From JBFMFR01 sp040752025 (lineage in GTDB: Bacteria; Chloroflexota; Anaerolineae; Anaerolineales; UBA4823): 64,000 nucleotides of DNA. The position numbers and the translations under genes are program-made. A model generated the notes under the pieces. That model was not told the origin of the DNA. It made no database searches and worked only from the letters and a program-made list of their open reading frames with translations. The DNA is taken from NCBI GenBank assembly GCA_040752025.1, contig JBFMFR010000016.1, positions 40,798 through 104,797 on the forward strand. The letters are read 5' to 3'. The stretch's first letter is position 1; each line of letters starts with the position of its first letter. Below, piece by piece: positions 8,544-17,044 of this stretch.

Positions 8544-9107
8544 ATGTCTGAGACGCGCACACAAATTCTGCTGACCATGGCCCGGCTGATCGAGAAACAG
8601 GGCTATCACGCCACCGGATTGAACGAGATCATCCGGGAAAGCGGCGCTCCGAAAGGTTCGCTGTATTACTATTTCCCGGATGGCAAAGAACAAATCGGCG
8701 CTGAGGCGATTCTAGAGTCAGGCAAGATCATTGCCAATCGGCTGCGCGGTTTCCTGGAACAGGATTTACTCCCGGCCGAAGCCATCCACAGCTTCATGAC
8801 CCAACTTGCAAATGGGATGGAAGCATCCAATTTTACTTTGACCAGCCCGCTGACAACCGCGACCATCGAGACGGCTGTCACCTGTGAACGCATCAACCAG
8901 GCTTGCCGGGAGGCTTTTGACCTGATCTTGACCGCTTTCAAGGATAAGTTTCTTGCCAGCGGTTTCTCCGAAACGCAATCCGTCGAGATGGCGCTGTACG
9001 TCACTACGGTGATCGAGGGCGGTATCCTGATGAGCCGCACCTATCACCAGATTGAGCCGCTGCGCTTGGCGGCGAAACACATTAAGGCGTATCTCGAAAA
9101 CCCTTAG
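8544..9107 (+). CDS. TetR/AcrR-family transcriptional regulator (LmrA/YxaF-like)
   Basis: 187 residues. The N-terminal TetR DNA-binding domain is complete: ARLIEKQGYHATGLNEI, then IRESGAPKGSLYYYFPDGKE as the recognition helix region (residues about 25-50). The ligand-binding half (ATIETAVTCERINQACREAF, VTTVIEGGILMSRTYHQ) matches the LmrA/YxaF branch, which responds to small hydrophobic compounds. Its own promoter and the two divergent promoters upstream share one operator sequence, so it is the probable local repressor. It overlaps the end of the convergent alpha-galactosidase gene by four bases. Confidence 0.9.
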   Translation: MSETRTQILLTMARLIEKQGYHATGLNEIIRESGAPKGSLYYYFPDGKEQIGAEAILESGKIIANRLRGFLEQDLLPAEAIHSFMTQLANGMEASNFTLTSPLTTATIETAVTCERINQACREAFDLILTAFKDKFLASGFSETQSVEMALYVTTVIEGGILMSRTYHQIEPLRLAAKHIKAYLENP

Positions 9108-11110
9108 AGAGAGGAAAATGCTTCTGGGAAAGGTTCATCTGGGCGATCACTCAGAAAACACAGAATACATTCGTGAGGGGCAATTTCGAGCCTAAGCTCT
9201 CCAAGGCAGATTTCAGACCCAATATCTTCAGACCAGAAAGAAACATGCTTGGGTGAAGAAACCCCCAACTTTTGCAGAGGGTAGACGCGTTTGAGCGTGG
9301 TTTCTCCAGTATTTAGCGCCAAAACTGCCGTTTTTCCAGCTCGAAACTTCCGCACCTGGAGAAGCACGGGATCATCAGCACGCGCCACATGGCGGACATG
9401 CTGCGAATGCAAATCGGCCGGCCAGGGTATGTAGGAGAGCCCTGTTTGGCCAAGCAGCGGAAAGCGACAGAAAGCGTGTTCGGCAGGCAAGATAAGCTTC
9501 CACAAACGCAGCCGCTCAGGAGAAAGCTCATCCAGATCGTCGCTGGTCATGGTGACGCCGCCAATCATGCCGGCAAATAGCGCCAGCGAACGCAGCTCAT
9601 TATCGGTCAGGTGATGAAAGCGCTGGCGCAGCAGCACACAATCCGGGTCAGCCTGCCACAAGACCTGGTTAGCGAAGTTACGTGTGGATTGATCGCGCAG
9701 CAGCGACTGCGCCGAGAGGTTGCTGGACCATTCCACACCTACATCTCTGCCAATTCGCACCCCATCTACCAACCCAACTGCGGCCCACAGCGGGAAACCG
9801 CAGCCCAACCAGATAGCCTCGCCGATCTCCTGACGGATCATCTCAGCCACCCGCCGCCAGGTTTCGATACGCGTAGCGCCTGGGGTGTGCCAGACGGCGC
9901 GCTTTGGGCCATGGGCGGTGCCGAAGTGCATGAAGTCGGTTTTAAAATATTCACAACCCCACTCCCTGCGCCAGATATGAAATACCTGGCGCAGGTAAGC
10001 GAAGGCTTCAGGATGCGTGGCATCCAGGATGTAATATTCTTCACTGCGCTTATGCCAGCGAAACTCACCGTAGAACGACATCTGTACCAGCGGGCCGCCA
10101 GCCAGACGATCTTGCACCACCCAATCCGGGTGTTCCTGGTACAAATGGCTGCGATTGCCGACCATGAACGGCGCAATCCACAGACCGGGGACGAAGCCAG
10201 CCGAACGGATATCATCCAGAACGGGTTTCATGCCACGCGGAAACTGCGGCTTCACTTCCAGCCAGTCGCCCATCTCGGGGGTGAAGCCATCATCGATCTG
10301 GAACACGCGCATGCACAAATTTTCACGGCGGGCTACATCGGCAGCGCTGTGGAGATGGTGGAGAATGTTTTCTTCGTTGATGGATGCGTACAGGTTATAC
10401 CAGGAACACCAGCCGGTAATGGGCGGGCTGGATAACCGCGGCGGCGTGGATGATGCCGCGGCGACTTGCCGCGCCCACTCGCGTAAGCCTTCTTCAACCT
10501 CAGGATGCTCGAAGAGCAGTAATTTTTCTGATGTGCAGCGATCTAGGCCATGGCGGTCTTTTTGATCCCATAAGGTCAGGATGGTGAGAGATGGAGGCAG
10601 TCGACGTGTATCAAAGGTAAAGGTATGCTGGAAGCGGTCGTGACGCTCGAAGCCGATCACCAGGCTGCCAGTTCCCTGGGCAGGCAAGATTTGGGTCAGG
10701 GCGTAGCCGGTCTCCGGGCGGGCTTCATAAGGCTCAAAGTCGCCCAGGGCATCCGGCTGGACGTAGAAACTGCCGTCCCAGCTAAAATAGCCGCTGCACA
10801 GGTACTGGCGCAGGTTTTCGACAGCCTGGAAGCGCAGACCAAAGGAGTCGGGCTGCAGCCCGGCAGGCAGGTTTTCGAGCCAGTAGCGCAGATGGATGAT
10901 TTCGCCGTCTTTCTGCGCTTCCAGGGCGAAAGAGCCGCCTTCTAAAACTAGCGACTCGTAGCGAACCCAGCAGTTTTCTGGATGGCTTTCCAGGATTGTA
11001 AAGCGCAGATCGTCCAGCGCAAGACCGTTCACCACCGGTACAGCCTTGCGCAGCGTGGCAGTCTGCAACGCAACGGTCAACAAGCCTTGTGCATCGAGTT
11101 TCAGTTCCAT
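9104..11110 (-). CDS. alpha-galactosidase, glycoside hydrolase family 36
   Basis: 668 residues, close to the usual GH36 length. An N-terminal beta-sandwich precedes the TIM barrel that begins around ITGWCSWYNLY. The nucleophile is Asp392 in YFKTDFMHFG and the acid/base is Asp456 in VRIGRDVGVEW, both in canonical context. The enzyme releases alpha-1,6-linked galactose from raffinose-family sugars, melibiose or galactinol. No signal peptide is visible, so it acts in the cytoplasm on imported oligosaccharide. It is the last gene of the LacI-linked operon and ends tail to tail with tetR. Confidence 0.92.
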   Translation of the reverse strand: MELKLDAQGLLTVALQTATLRKAVPVVNGLALDDLRFTILESHPENCWVRYESLVLEGGSFALEAQKDGEIIHLRYWLENLPAGLQPDSFGLRFQAVENLRQYLCSGYFSWDGSFYVQPDALGDFEPYEARPETGYALTQILPAQGTGSLVIGFERHDRFQHTFTFDTRRLPPSLTILTLWDQKDRHGLDRCTSEKLLLFEHPEVEEGLREWARQVAAASSTPPRLSSPPITGWCSWYNLYASINEENILHHLHSAADVARRENLCMRVFQIDDGFTPEMGDWLEVKPQFPRGMKPVLDDIRSAGFVPGLWIAPFMVGNRSHLYQEHPDWVVQDRLAGGPLVQMSFYGEFRWHKRSEEYYILDATHPEAFAYLRQVFHIWRREWGCEYFKTDFMHFGTAHGPKRAVWHTPGATRIETWRRVAEMIRQEIGEAIWLGCGFPLWAAVGLVDGVRIGRDVGVEWSSNLSAQSLLRDQSTRNFANQVLWQADPDCVLLRQRFHHLTDNELRSLALFAGMIGGVTMTSDDLDELSPERLRLWKLILPAEHAFCRFPLLGQTGLSYIPWPADLHSQHVRHVARADDPVLLQVRKFRAGKTAVLALNTGETTLKRVYPLQKLGVSSPKHVSFWSEDIGSEICLGELRLEIAPHECILCFLSDRPDEPFPEAFSSL

Positions 11111-11125
11111 CGGGTATGACCGCCC

Positions 11126-12127
11126 CTAATCTAAAGTTAATTTGCAGTGTTCTTCTGCCGAGCGGCGAGCAGCCAGCGCCAGGTCGAGCGATTTTGCGCC
11201 TTCGCTCATGGGCGTGCGCGTTGGGCCGTTCTCACGGATGGCGTGCAGAAGATCGCGCATCTCAAACAGGTGGACATTGCGCTCGCTGGCAATTGTTTTT
11301 TGCGGCGTATCCGCTTCAGTCGTGAAGAACAGTGAAGCGTTATTGGCGTTGGTGAATTCGGCGGTGATGTTTTGCGTTACCACCTTGTAATCGTTGATCC
11401 AACGGTTGGGGATGGCGCCGTTGGTGGCGTGGATCGTGCCCAGCGCGCCGTTCTTGAAGCCAACCACGGTAACGCTGACATCTTCCACGGTGTAATCGGG
11501 AATGTGCTGGTGGAACAGGTTTTCCTGGCAGCTGTAGACAAAAGCCGGCTCGCCCAGCAGGTAGCGCATCAGATCAAGCATGTGGATGATCTGCTCCACA
11601 AGCTGCCCGCCGGATTTTTCACGCATGCGCCACCAGGGGGCGTGCAGCGAGTTGCAGAAGTAGCGCGCTGCCATCAGGCCGGGACGCCCGGCAGAGCCGC
11701 TCTCGATCAATGCTTTCAGTTCCTCGATTGCTTCGCCAAAGCGGAACATGAAACCCACCTGGGTTTTAATGCCTGATTTTTCAACATCTGCAACCATTTG
11801 CCAGGCATGCTCGGAGGTCAGGGCGATGGGTTTTTCAATAAAGATGTGGATGCCGCGCTGTGCAGCGCACGTCACCTCATCGCTGTGAGCGAAAGGCGGT
11901 AAACAGATCAGCAACAGATCCAGCGGTTGCTTTTCCAGCAGCTCATGGAGGTCAGTATAGATGGCGGCTTTTCCCGCGGTGTATTTTTCGGCGTAAGCCT
12001 GGGCGTTCTGCGGGTTGGTATCGCAAAAAGCGACCATTTGAACTTCATCGGAAAGCGTCAGCAGGTTTTGGGCGTGGCGGTGGGCAAACCCGCCGCAGCC
12101 CAGGATGGCGGTATGTAAGGGTTTCAT
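11126..12127 (-). CDS. Gfo/Idh/MocA-family NAD(P)-dependent oxidoreductase
   Basis: 333 residues. The N-terminal Rossmann fold shows AILGCGGFAHRHAQNLL, and HIFIEKPIALTSEHA is the hallmark EKP motif with the catalytic lysine. The C-terminal alpha/beta substrate domain contains GGQLVEQIIHMLDLMRYLLG, where the conserved D/H pair sits. Family members oxidise sugars, inositols or sugar acids. In an operon with a GH36 enzyme and an MDR dehydrogenase, it may process the aglycone, for example inositol from galactinol, but the substrate is inference. The upstream gap carries a perfect 15-bp hairpin. Confidence 0.9.
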   Translation of the reverse strand: MKPLHTAILGCGGFAHRHAQNLLTLSDEVQMVAFCDTNPQNAQAYAEKYTAGKAAIYTDLHELLEKQPLDLLLICLPPFAHSDEVTCAAQRGIHIFIEKPIALTSEHAWQMVADVEKSGIKTQVGFMFRFGEAIEELKALIESGSAGRPGLMAARYFCNSLHAPWWRMREKSGGQLVEQIIHMLDLMRYLLGEPAFVYSCQENLFHQHIPDYTVEDVSVTVVGFKNGALGTIHATNGAIPNRWINDYKVVTQNITAEFTNANNASLFFTTEADTPQKTIASERNVHLFEMRDLLHAIRENGPTRTPMSEGAKSLDLALAARRSAEEHCKLTLD

Positions 12128-12154
12128 CGGAACCTCAATGATATTTGTTCATGG

Positions 12155-12188
12155 AGACCTATAGGGTTTCCAAAAACCCTATAGGTCT
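12155..12188. repeat. perfect 15-bp intercistronic hairpin
   Basis: AGACCTATAGGGTTT (12155-12169) and its exact complement (12174-12188) enclose the loop CCAA. There is no T-run after it on either strand, so it is not a standard terminator. It lies inside the sugar operon between the MDR and Gfo/Idh genes and could stabilise an mRNA end or be a dispersed palindromic repeat. Confidence 0.85.
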
Positions 12189-12198
12189 TCTTTGCGTT

Positions 12199-13248
12199 TT
12201 ATTTATTTTGAAAATCTAATACCACCTGGAGGGCCTGCTCAGGGGTATTATCCAGGATTTCGTAGGCCTGCGCTGCATCTTCGAAGGGGATTATATGGGT
12301 GATCACAGGGCGCAGGTTTAACAAGCCCTGAACCTGCAAATCCATGATGGTGTGGATCAGGCGCAGACGATCCCAGCGCTGGCTCAAAGCCGGGTCTACG
12401 TTGGAGATTTGCGAGCAGATCAGCTGGATGCGGTTGTGATGGAATTCCTCGCCCAGGTACAGGCCGCTGGCTTCGCCCTGGTAGAAACCCAGGGCAATCA
12501 CCCGCGCGGCGTAGGCGGCTGAACGGATGGCTTCGTGCAAGGCAACCGCCGCGCCGGAGATTTCGATGGACACATCCGCGCCGCGGCCGCCGGTCAGGGC
12601 TTTGATTTTCTGGGCTGGGGATTCCTGGCGCGGGTTGATGGCCACATCGATGCCACCCAACTCTTGCGCCAGGGAAAGGCGTTTTTCGATCAGATCAATT
12701 CCAAATACACGCGCCCCAGAGCGCTTCGCCAGTTGGGCGATCACCTGGCCCAGGACGCCCATGCCAAACACTGCCACGTTCTCGCCGATGTGGAGATTTG
12801 AATCCAGGATGCCGTTCAGAGCAATCGGGCCGATATGCGAGTAGATCGCCAGCAGCGGGTCAAGGGCTGGCGGCTTTATACGCTGGGCGGCCCAGTCCTC
12901 TTCCAGGATATTGCTGGTGCGGTGTCCCCAGGTGCCGTAGACGATATCACCCACCTTCAAGCGGGTCACTTCTATCCCTGTTTCCACGACTTCACCCACC
13001 TCTTCGTAACCCCAGCCGACCAGTGGATAGGGCTGACTGGGGGCGTCGGCAGGCACAAACAGGCGCGCGGCGGCATCCCAGCGTTTGTGCAGGTAGGGGT
13101 TGCTGCCGCGGTAGGCAGTCATTTCGGTCCCGGCGCTGATGCCGGAATACATTGTGCGCACACGAATTTGTTTGCTTCCCAGCGGAAGCTCCTCGAATTC
13201 ATCGATGCGCAGCGTGCGCGGTTGGGCAAAGACGATCACTTTTCCCAT
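12199..13248 (-). CDS. MDR-family (alcohol dehydrogenase-like) oxidoreductase
   Basis: 349 residues. The GroES-like half contains RTMYSGISAGTEM, where the usual catalytic-zinc cysteine is replaced by Ser-Gly, as in BchC-like and related zinc-poor members. PLVGWGYEEVGEVVETG follows. The Rossmann half starts at VAVFGMGVLGQVIAQLAKRSG and VFGIDLIEKR (NAD(P) binding). It probably oxidises or reduces a sugar or polyol. The neighbouring Gfo/Idh dehydrogenase and the sugar hydrolases indicate a two-step conversion of an imported glycoside, but the exact substrate is not visible. Confidence 0.85.
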   Translation of the reverse strand: MGKVIVFAQPRTLRIDEFEELPLGSKQIRVRTMYSGISAGTEMTAYRGSNPYLHKRWDAAARLFVPADAPSQPYPLVGWGYEEVGEVVETGIEVTRLKVGDIVYGTWGHRTSNILEEDWAAQRIKPPALDPLLAIYSHIGPIALNGILDSNLHIGENVAVFGMGVLGQVIAQLAKRSGARVFGIDLIEKRLSLAQELGGIDVAINPRQESPAQKIKALTGGRGADVSIEISGAAVALHEAIRSAAYAARVIALGFYQGEASGLYLGEEFHHNRIQLICSQISNVDPALSQRWDRLRLIHTIMDLQVQGLLNLRPVITHIIPFEDAAQAYEILDNTPEQALQVVLDFQNK

Positions 13249-13297
13249 AGATTCAAAATCCTTTCAAATGTAGGTTGGCTAGAGAATAGATTATCAA

Positions 13298-15079
13298 TCA
13301 ATGAGTGGAAGCGTTACGGTGATTGGAGCAGGGCGTCAGCCAGCAGGACTGGTAAGGCGCCAGGGTTATTTCCAGGCAAGAGTTGGCGGGATGATAAATT
13401 TCACCCGCGATCAAATCTTGCCAGTTCAGGTAATCGGGAAGGCGTTGTTTTCTCAAATCCAGGTGGCAGGCGCTGCGGGTGGGGGAAACATTCACCATAC
13501 ACACGATAGGACACTCCTGGTTTGGATCAAAGCGTGCGATCGAAAAAATAGACGGGTTGCAGCACAGTACTTTCTGGGCGCCTTCTGGGTGGAAGGCGGG
13601 CTGTTGGCGGCGGATGAGCAGCAAGCGCCGGTATGCTGCCAGAATGTTTGCACGCTGGCTTTTGCCCTGTTCCAGTTCTGTCTTGAGTGTAGTATAGTCG
13701 AATTTCTCGCGGTTAATCGAACGAGCTCGCCCGCTGTCTTGCACGCAAGGGAGGCAGTTGTGCGAGCCGAACAAACTGTGTACGTAGATGCCTGGAACGC
13801 CTGCCAGCGAAAGCATGATCACCTGCGCCGCCAGGAAGCGATGCATGTCTGTGTGGGGATCTGGATGGGCCGGGTCGTTGAGCGCATCATAAAGGGAAAT
13901 GTTCAGCTCATAGGGGATCTGCCTGCCGTTTGCATCACTCTTGCAGGAAATCAATCCGCCGTGCGCCTGGATGCGCTCTACCAGGCGCCGGACTTCGGTC
14001 TCGGTCAGTAAATCGCGCACGGGCTGAACGCCGATACCATCGTGCGAGGCGATGAAGTTGAAGAAAATCCCAGGTGCATCCAGGGTTGCAGTCCATTCAC
14101 ACAGGTAGCTGGCATCCTGGGCGGCGAAGCTGTGCAAGATCAGCGGCGCAAGAGGGAATTGGTACACCAGCTGCGCCTCGTCTATCCGTCCGGTGGCGGG
14201 GTTGCGCTCGCCAAAATAGCTGATGTTTTCACGGTGAGGTACATTGGTTTCGCTGATCAAGATCACATGCGGGGCAACCCAATCCAGTACGGCTCGTAAA
14301 ATTTTGATCACCAGGTGTGTCTGTGGCAGGTGAATACAGCTTGTGCCGGGCTCTTTCCACAGGTAAGCGATGGCATCCAGGCGAATGATCCCTGCGCCGC
14401 GTTGGACATAGTAAAGCAGCAGATCGATGATTTCGATCAGGACGCGTGGGTTGGCGTAATTCAGATCGATCTGGTCGGCGCTGAAGGTGGTCCACACCTG
14501 GCGAGTGCCAGCCTCTGTTTCAAAGTCCGTGAGCAGCGGCAGCGTACGTGGACGTATGACTCCGGAAAGGTCCCAATCCGGGTTGGCAGTGATGAAATAG
14601 TCCCGGTAGGGGGCCTCCTGGCGTAAGTAGGCTTGAAACCAGGCGCTGTGCTGCGATACGTGGTTGATCACACCATCAAACATCAGACGATAACGCTGCC
14701 CGAGGTTAGAGATATCCTCCCACGATCCCAGGCGCGGATCAACCTGGCGGTAGTCGATCACCGAAAAGCCATCGTCGGAGGAAAATGGGTAGAAGGGAAG
14801 AATGTGCAACCCGCTCACAGCGCCCTCCAGCCATTGTCCGGCAAATTGCGCCAGCGTTTGCAAGGGCGGCTGCCCGAGGCAAGTAAAAGTATCGCCGTAA
14901 GTGATTAAAATGGCATCTTTTTCACTCAACTGGCAGGCTTGCCCGGAACGAGACAGCAACTCTTTGGGGAAACTTTCGAGGTGCAGACGAATTCTCGCCC
15001 AGGCGGCGTCAGCCGCTGGCTGCCCGTACAGGGCTGCCAGGAGTGAGAGAATGCGATCACTCACCATGCTTTCGATCAC
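13298..15079 (-). CDS. GH13 subfamily 18 glucoside phosphorylase (sucrose phosphorylase-like)
   Basis: 593 residues. The (beta/alpha)8 barrel holds LHILPFYPFSSDDGFSVIDY, the GH13_18 signature; the nucleophile Asp235 in GIIRLDAIAYLWKEPGT; the acid/base Glu277 in ILISETNVPH; and the transition-state Asp in FIASHDGIG. Such enzymes convert sucrose or related glucosides plus phosphate to glucose 1-phosphate. The length exceeds typical sucrose phosphorylases (about 490-510) and is nearer to glucosylglycerate or sucrose-6-phosphate phosphorylases. The GTG start overlaps the permease stop (GTGA). Together with GH36, raffinose would be split into galactose, glucose 1-phosphate and fructose. Confidence 0.88.
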   Translation of the reverse strand: MIESMVSDRILSLLAALYGQPAADAAWARIRLHLESFPKELLSRSGQACQLSEKDAILITYGDTFTCLGQPPLQTLAQFAGQWLEGAVSGLHILPFYPFSSDDGFSVIDYRQVDPRLGSWEDISNLGQRYRLMFDGVINHVSQHSAWFQAYLRQEAPYRDYFITANPDWDLSGVIRPRTLPLLTDFETEAGTRQVWTTFSADQIDLNYANPRVLIEIIDLLLYYVQRGAGIIRLDAIAYLWKEPGTSCIHLPQTHLVIKILRAVLDWVAPHVILISETNVPHRENISYFGERNPATGRIDEAQLVYQFPLAPLILHSFAAQDASYLCEWTATLDAPGIFFNFIASHDGIGVQPVRDLLTETEVRRLVERIQAHGGLISCKSDANGRQIPYELNISLYDALNDPAHPDPHTDMHRFLAAQVIMLSLAGVPGIYVHSLFGSHNCLPCVQDSGRARSINREKFDYTTLKTELEQGKSQRANILAAYRRLLLIRRQQPAFHPEGAQKVLCCNPSIFSIARFDPNQECPIVCMVNVSPTRSACHLDLRKQRLPDYLNWQDLIAGEIYHPANSCLEITLAPYQSCWLTPCSNHRNASTH

Positions 15080-15981
15080 CCTTTCACGCCTCCCGATACC
15101 AGTCCCTGTTCCAGGTAGCGTTCCAGCGCCAGGAACAGGATCACCACAGGCAGAGTCATGATGGTGGAGGCCGCCATGACCACGTGAGGCCTGGGAGTTG
15201 GGTCGTTGAAGATGCTGCTTATCTTGATAGGGATGGTAAATAGGTCGTGATTGTTGAGGAAAATGAAAGCGTATAGAAACTCGTTCCAGGCGATCATGAA
15301 GGTGTAGATCGCTACAGAGACCAGGGCGGGGATCGCCAGAGGCAGGGTGATGCGCCAGATCACCTCCAGGCGGCTGCAGCCGTCGATCAGCCCGGCCTGC
15401 TCGATCTCGTGCGGGATGGTGCGAAAATAATTCGCCAGCATATATAGACCGACCGGCAGAGTCTGAGCCAGGTAAGTGATCACCAGGATCACCAGGTTGT
15501 CTTGCACTTCAAATCCCAGCCGTGTGCCTAACTGCGCCAGCATGGCAAACAGTGGGATAATCAGCAGCACTCCCGGGAACAGGTAAATCAGCAAGATGCC
15601 GTTGATCAGAGCTTCTTTGCCCCGGAATCTCAGCCGGGCAACGGCATATGCACCCAACGTGGAAAGGAGCACTGTAAAAAAAGCCGCTGGAATGGAAATA
15701 GAAATGCTGTTGCGGATGTTGGTGGCGAAATTCTGATAACTTTTGTGGTTGGTGTCGAACAACTCCTGGTAAGCATCCAGGCGCAGCGCTGAGGGCACGT
15801 AGACTGGCTCTCTGCCACCAATTTCAGCGTAAGATTTGAAGGATGAACTAACCAACCAATAGAAGGGGAAAACGATACCGGTCAGGAAGAAGGTGAAAAG
15901 GATAGCAAAGATGAAGCGGGATAGGGTGAACTGGTGCGCCAGGTGATCGATCAGGTTGCGTTGTTTCATAGGATTATTCAC
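15076..15981 (-). CDS. carbohydrate ABC transporter permease, MalG type
   Basis: 301 residues with six membrane helices. The EAA loop that contacts the ATPase reads EIEQAGLIDGCSRLEVIWRI, followed by TLPLAIPALVSVAIYTF, as in MalG/CUT1 permeases. It overlaps the upstream permease by eight bases and the downstream phosphorylase by four. The operon has no ATPase gene, so a shared MsmK/UgpC-type ATPase encoded elsewhere probably powers it. Confidence 0.93.
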   Translation of the reverse strand: MNNPMKQRNLIDHLAHQFTLSRFIFAILFTFFLTGIVFPFYWLVSSSFKSYAEIGGREPVYVPSALRLDAYQELFDTNHKSYQNFATNIRNSISISIPAAFFTVLLSTLGAYAVARLRFRGKEALINGILLIYLFPGVLLIIPLFAMLAQLGTRLGFEVQDNLVILVITYLAQTLPVGLYMLANYFRTIPHEIEQAGLIDGCSRLEVIWRITLPLAIPALVSVAIYTFMIAWNEFLYAFIFLNNHDLFTIPIKISSIFNDPTPRPHVVMAASTIMTLPVVILFLALERYLEQGLVSGGVKG

Positions 15982-16942
15982 TTTCCTCGCCGCCCTTCAT
16001 GACGGTGAGCGAATAGAAAAGCATAAACACGACCAGGATCGCTAACAAGATCATGGCTGTGGCTGCGCCTTTGCCGAAATCGTGCAGCCTGAAGCTGAAC
16101 TCATACGTCAATACGGGTAAGACTTTAGTTCCAAAGCCGCCGCCGGTGAGCAAATAGATATCATCGAACTTATTGAAAGTCCACATCAGGCGCAACAGGA
16201 AGAGGGCTCCCAAAACGTAGCGCAGCTCGGGCAGGGTGATAAAGCGGAACTTGTCCCAGGTATTGGCGCCATCTACATCAGCGGCCTCGTACAGGGTGTT
16301 ATCGATGGCTTGCAAGCGCGCCAGGATCATGAGCATGGCAAAGGGAAAGTAGCGCCAGGCCTGGAAAGCAATGACCAGGATGAACGCCAAACCCTGAGTC
16401 GCCAGGTAAGCCTGGGGCAGGTCGATGGCTCCAAGGCGCAGCAGCAGATCGTTAAACACCCCAGAGGGGCGAGGATCCAAAATCCAGCGCCACACGAAGG
16501 CCACGCTGACCACCGGGGCGATGTAAGGGAAAAGGAATAGAGCCCGCGCCAGGCCTCGCCCGCGGAAGGGGCGATTGAGCAGCAGGGCTGCCACCAGCCC
16601 GACCAACATGGTGGCGATGGTGGCGAGGAAGGAATAGATGATGGTTGTGGTTAAGGCGCCCCAGGAACGCCAGCTCTGGAACTTGAAGGCGAAATCGTTG
16701 AAGACTTTCTCGTAGTTTCCCCAGCCCACAAATTGGGCGTGAAAGACATTGTTCAAGTCTGTCAGGCCCACTTTGTGAAAGCTGATCCAAACGCTAAAGA
16801 TGGCGGGAAACAGCACCAGGCCAAAAACGATCAGGGCGGTGGGGAAGATCAGCGACCAGGCCAGGCGGGCCTCCTGGGCTGCCAAGGAACGCAAATTGAT
16901 ACGGCGGGATTTTTTGGGTGGAACTGCCAGTGGTGTATCCAA
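15974..16942 (-). CDS. carbohydrate ABC transporter permease, MalF type
   Basis: 322 residues, six membrane helices after a basic N-terminus. The EAA motif is YEAADVDGANTWDKFRFITL. It pairs with the MalG-type permease to form the membrane channel. The gap to the upstream binding-protein gene carries a strong hairpin (16969-17002) that may lower permease expression relative to the binding protein. Confidence 0.93.
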   Translation of the reverse strand: MDTPLAVPPKKSRRINLRSLAAQEARLAWSLIFPTALIVFGLVLFPAIFSVWISFHKVGLTDLNNVFHAQFVGWGNYEKVFNDFAFKFQSWRSWGALTTTIIYSFLATIATMLVGLVAALLLNRPFRGRGLARALFLFPYIAPVVSVAFVWRWILDPRPSGVFNDLLLRLGAIDLPQAYLATQGLAFILVIAFQAWRYFPFAMLMILARLQAIDNTLYEAADVDGANTWDKFRFITLPELRYVLGALFLLRLMWTFNKFDDIYLLTGGGFGTKVLPVLTYEFSFRLHDFGKGAATAMILLAILVVFMLFYSLTVMKGGEESE

Positions 16943-16968
16943 ACGACACCTCCTCGGTTTGCCTGGTT

Positions 16969-17002
16969 GATCTCCGGGGTCGTTCCTTTGACCCCGGAGA
17001 TC
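16969..17002. terminator. 13-bp hairpin between binding-protein and permease genes
   Basis: GATCTCCGGGGTC (16969-16981) pairs perfectly with GACCCCGGAGATC (16990-17002) around an eight-base loop. No T-run follows on the minus strand. Hairpins at this spot in sugar ABC operons usually stabilise the binding-protein mRNA and reduce read-through into the permeases. That role is inferred from position. Confidence 0.6.
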
Positions 17003-17044
17003 GAGGAGAGAATGAACCTGTCCAGACTTTGGAAATCTGCAGGT

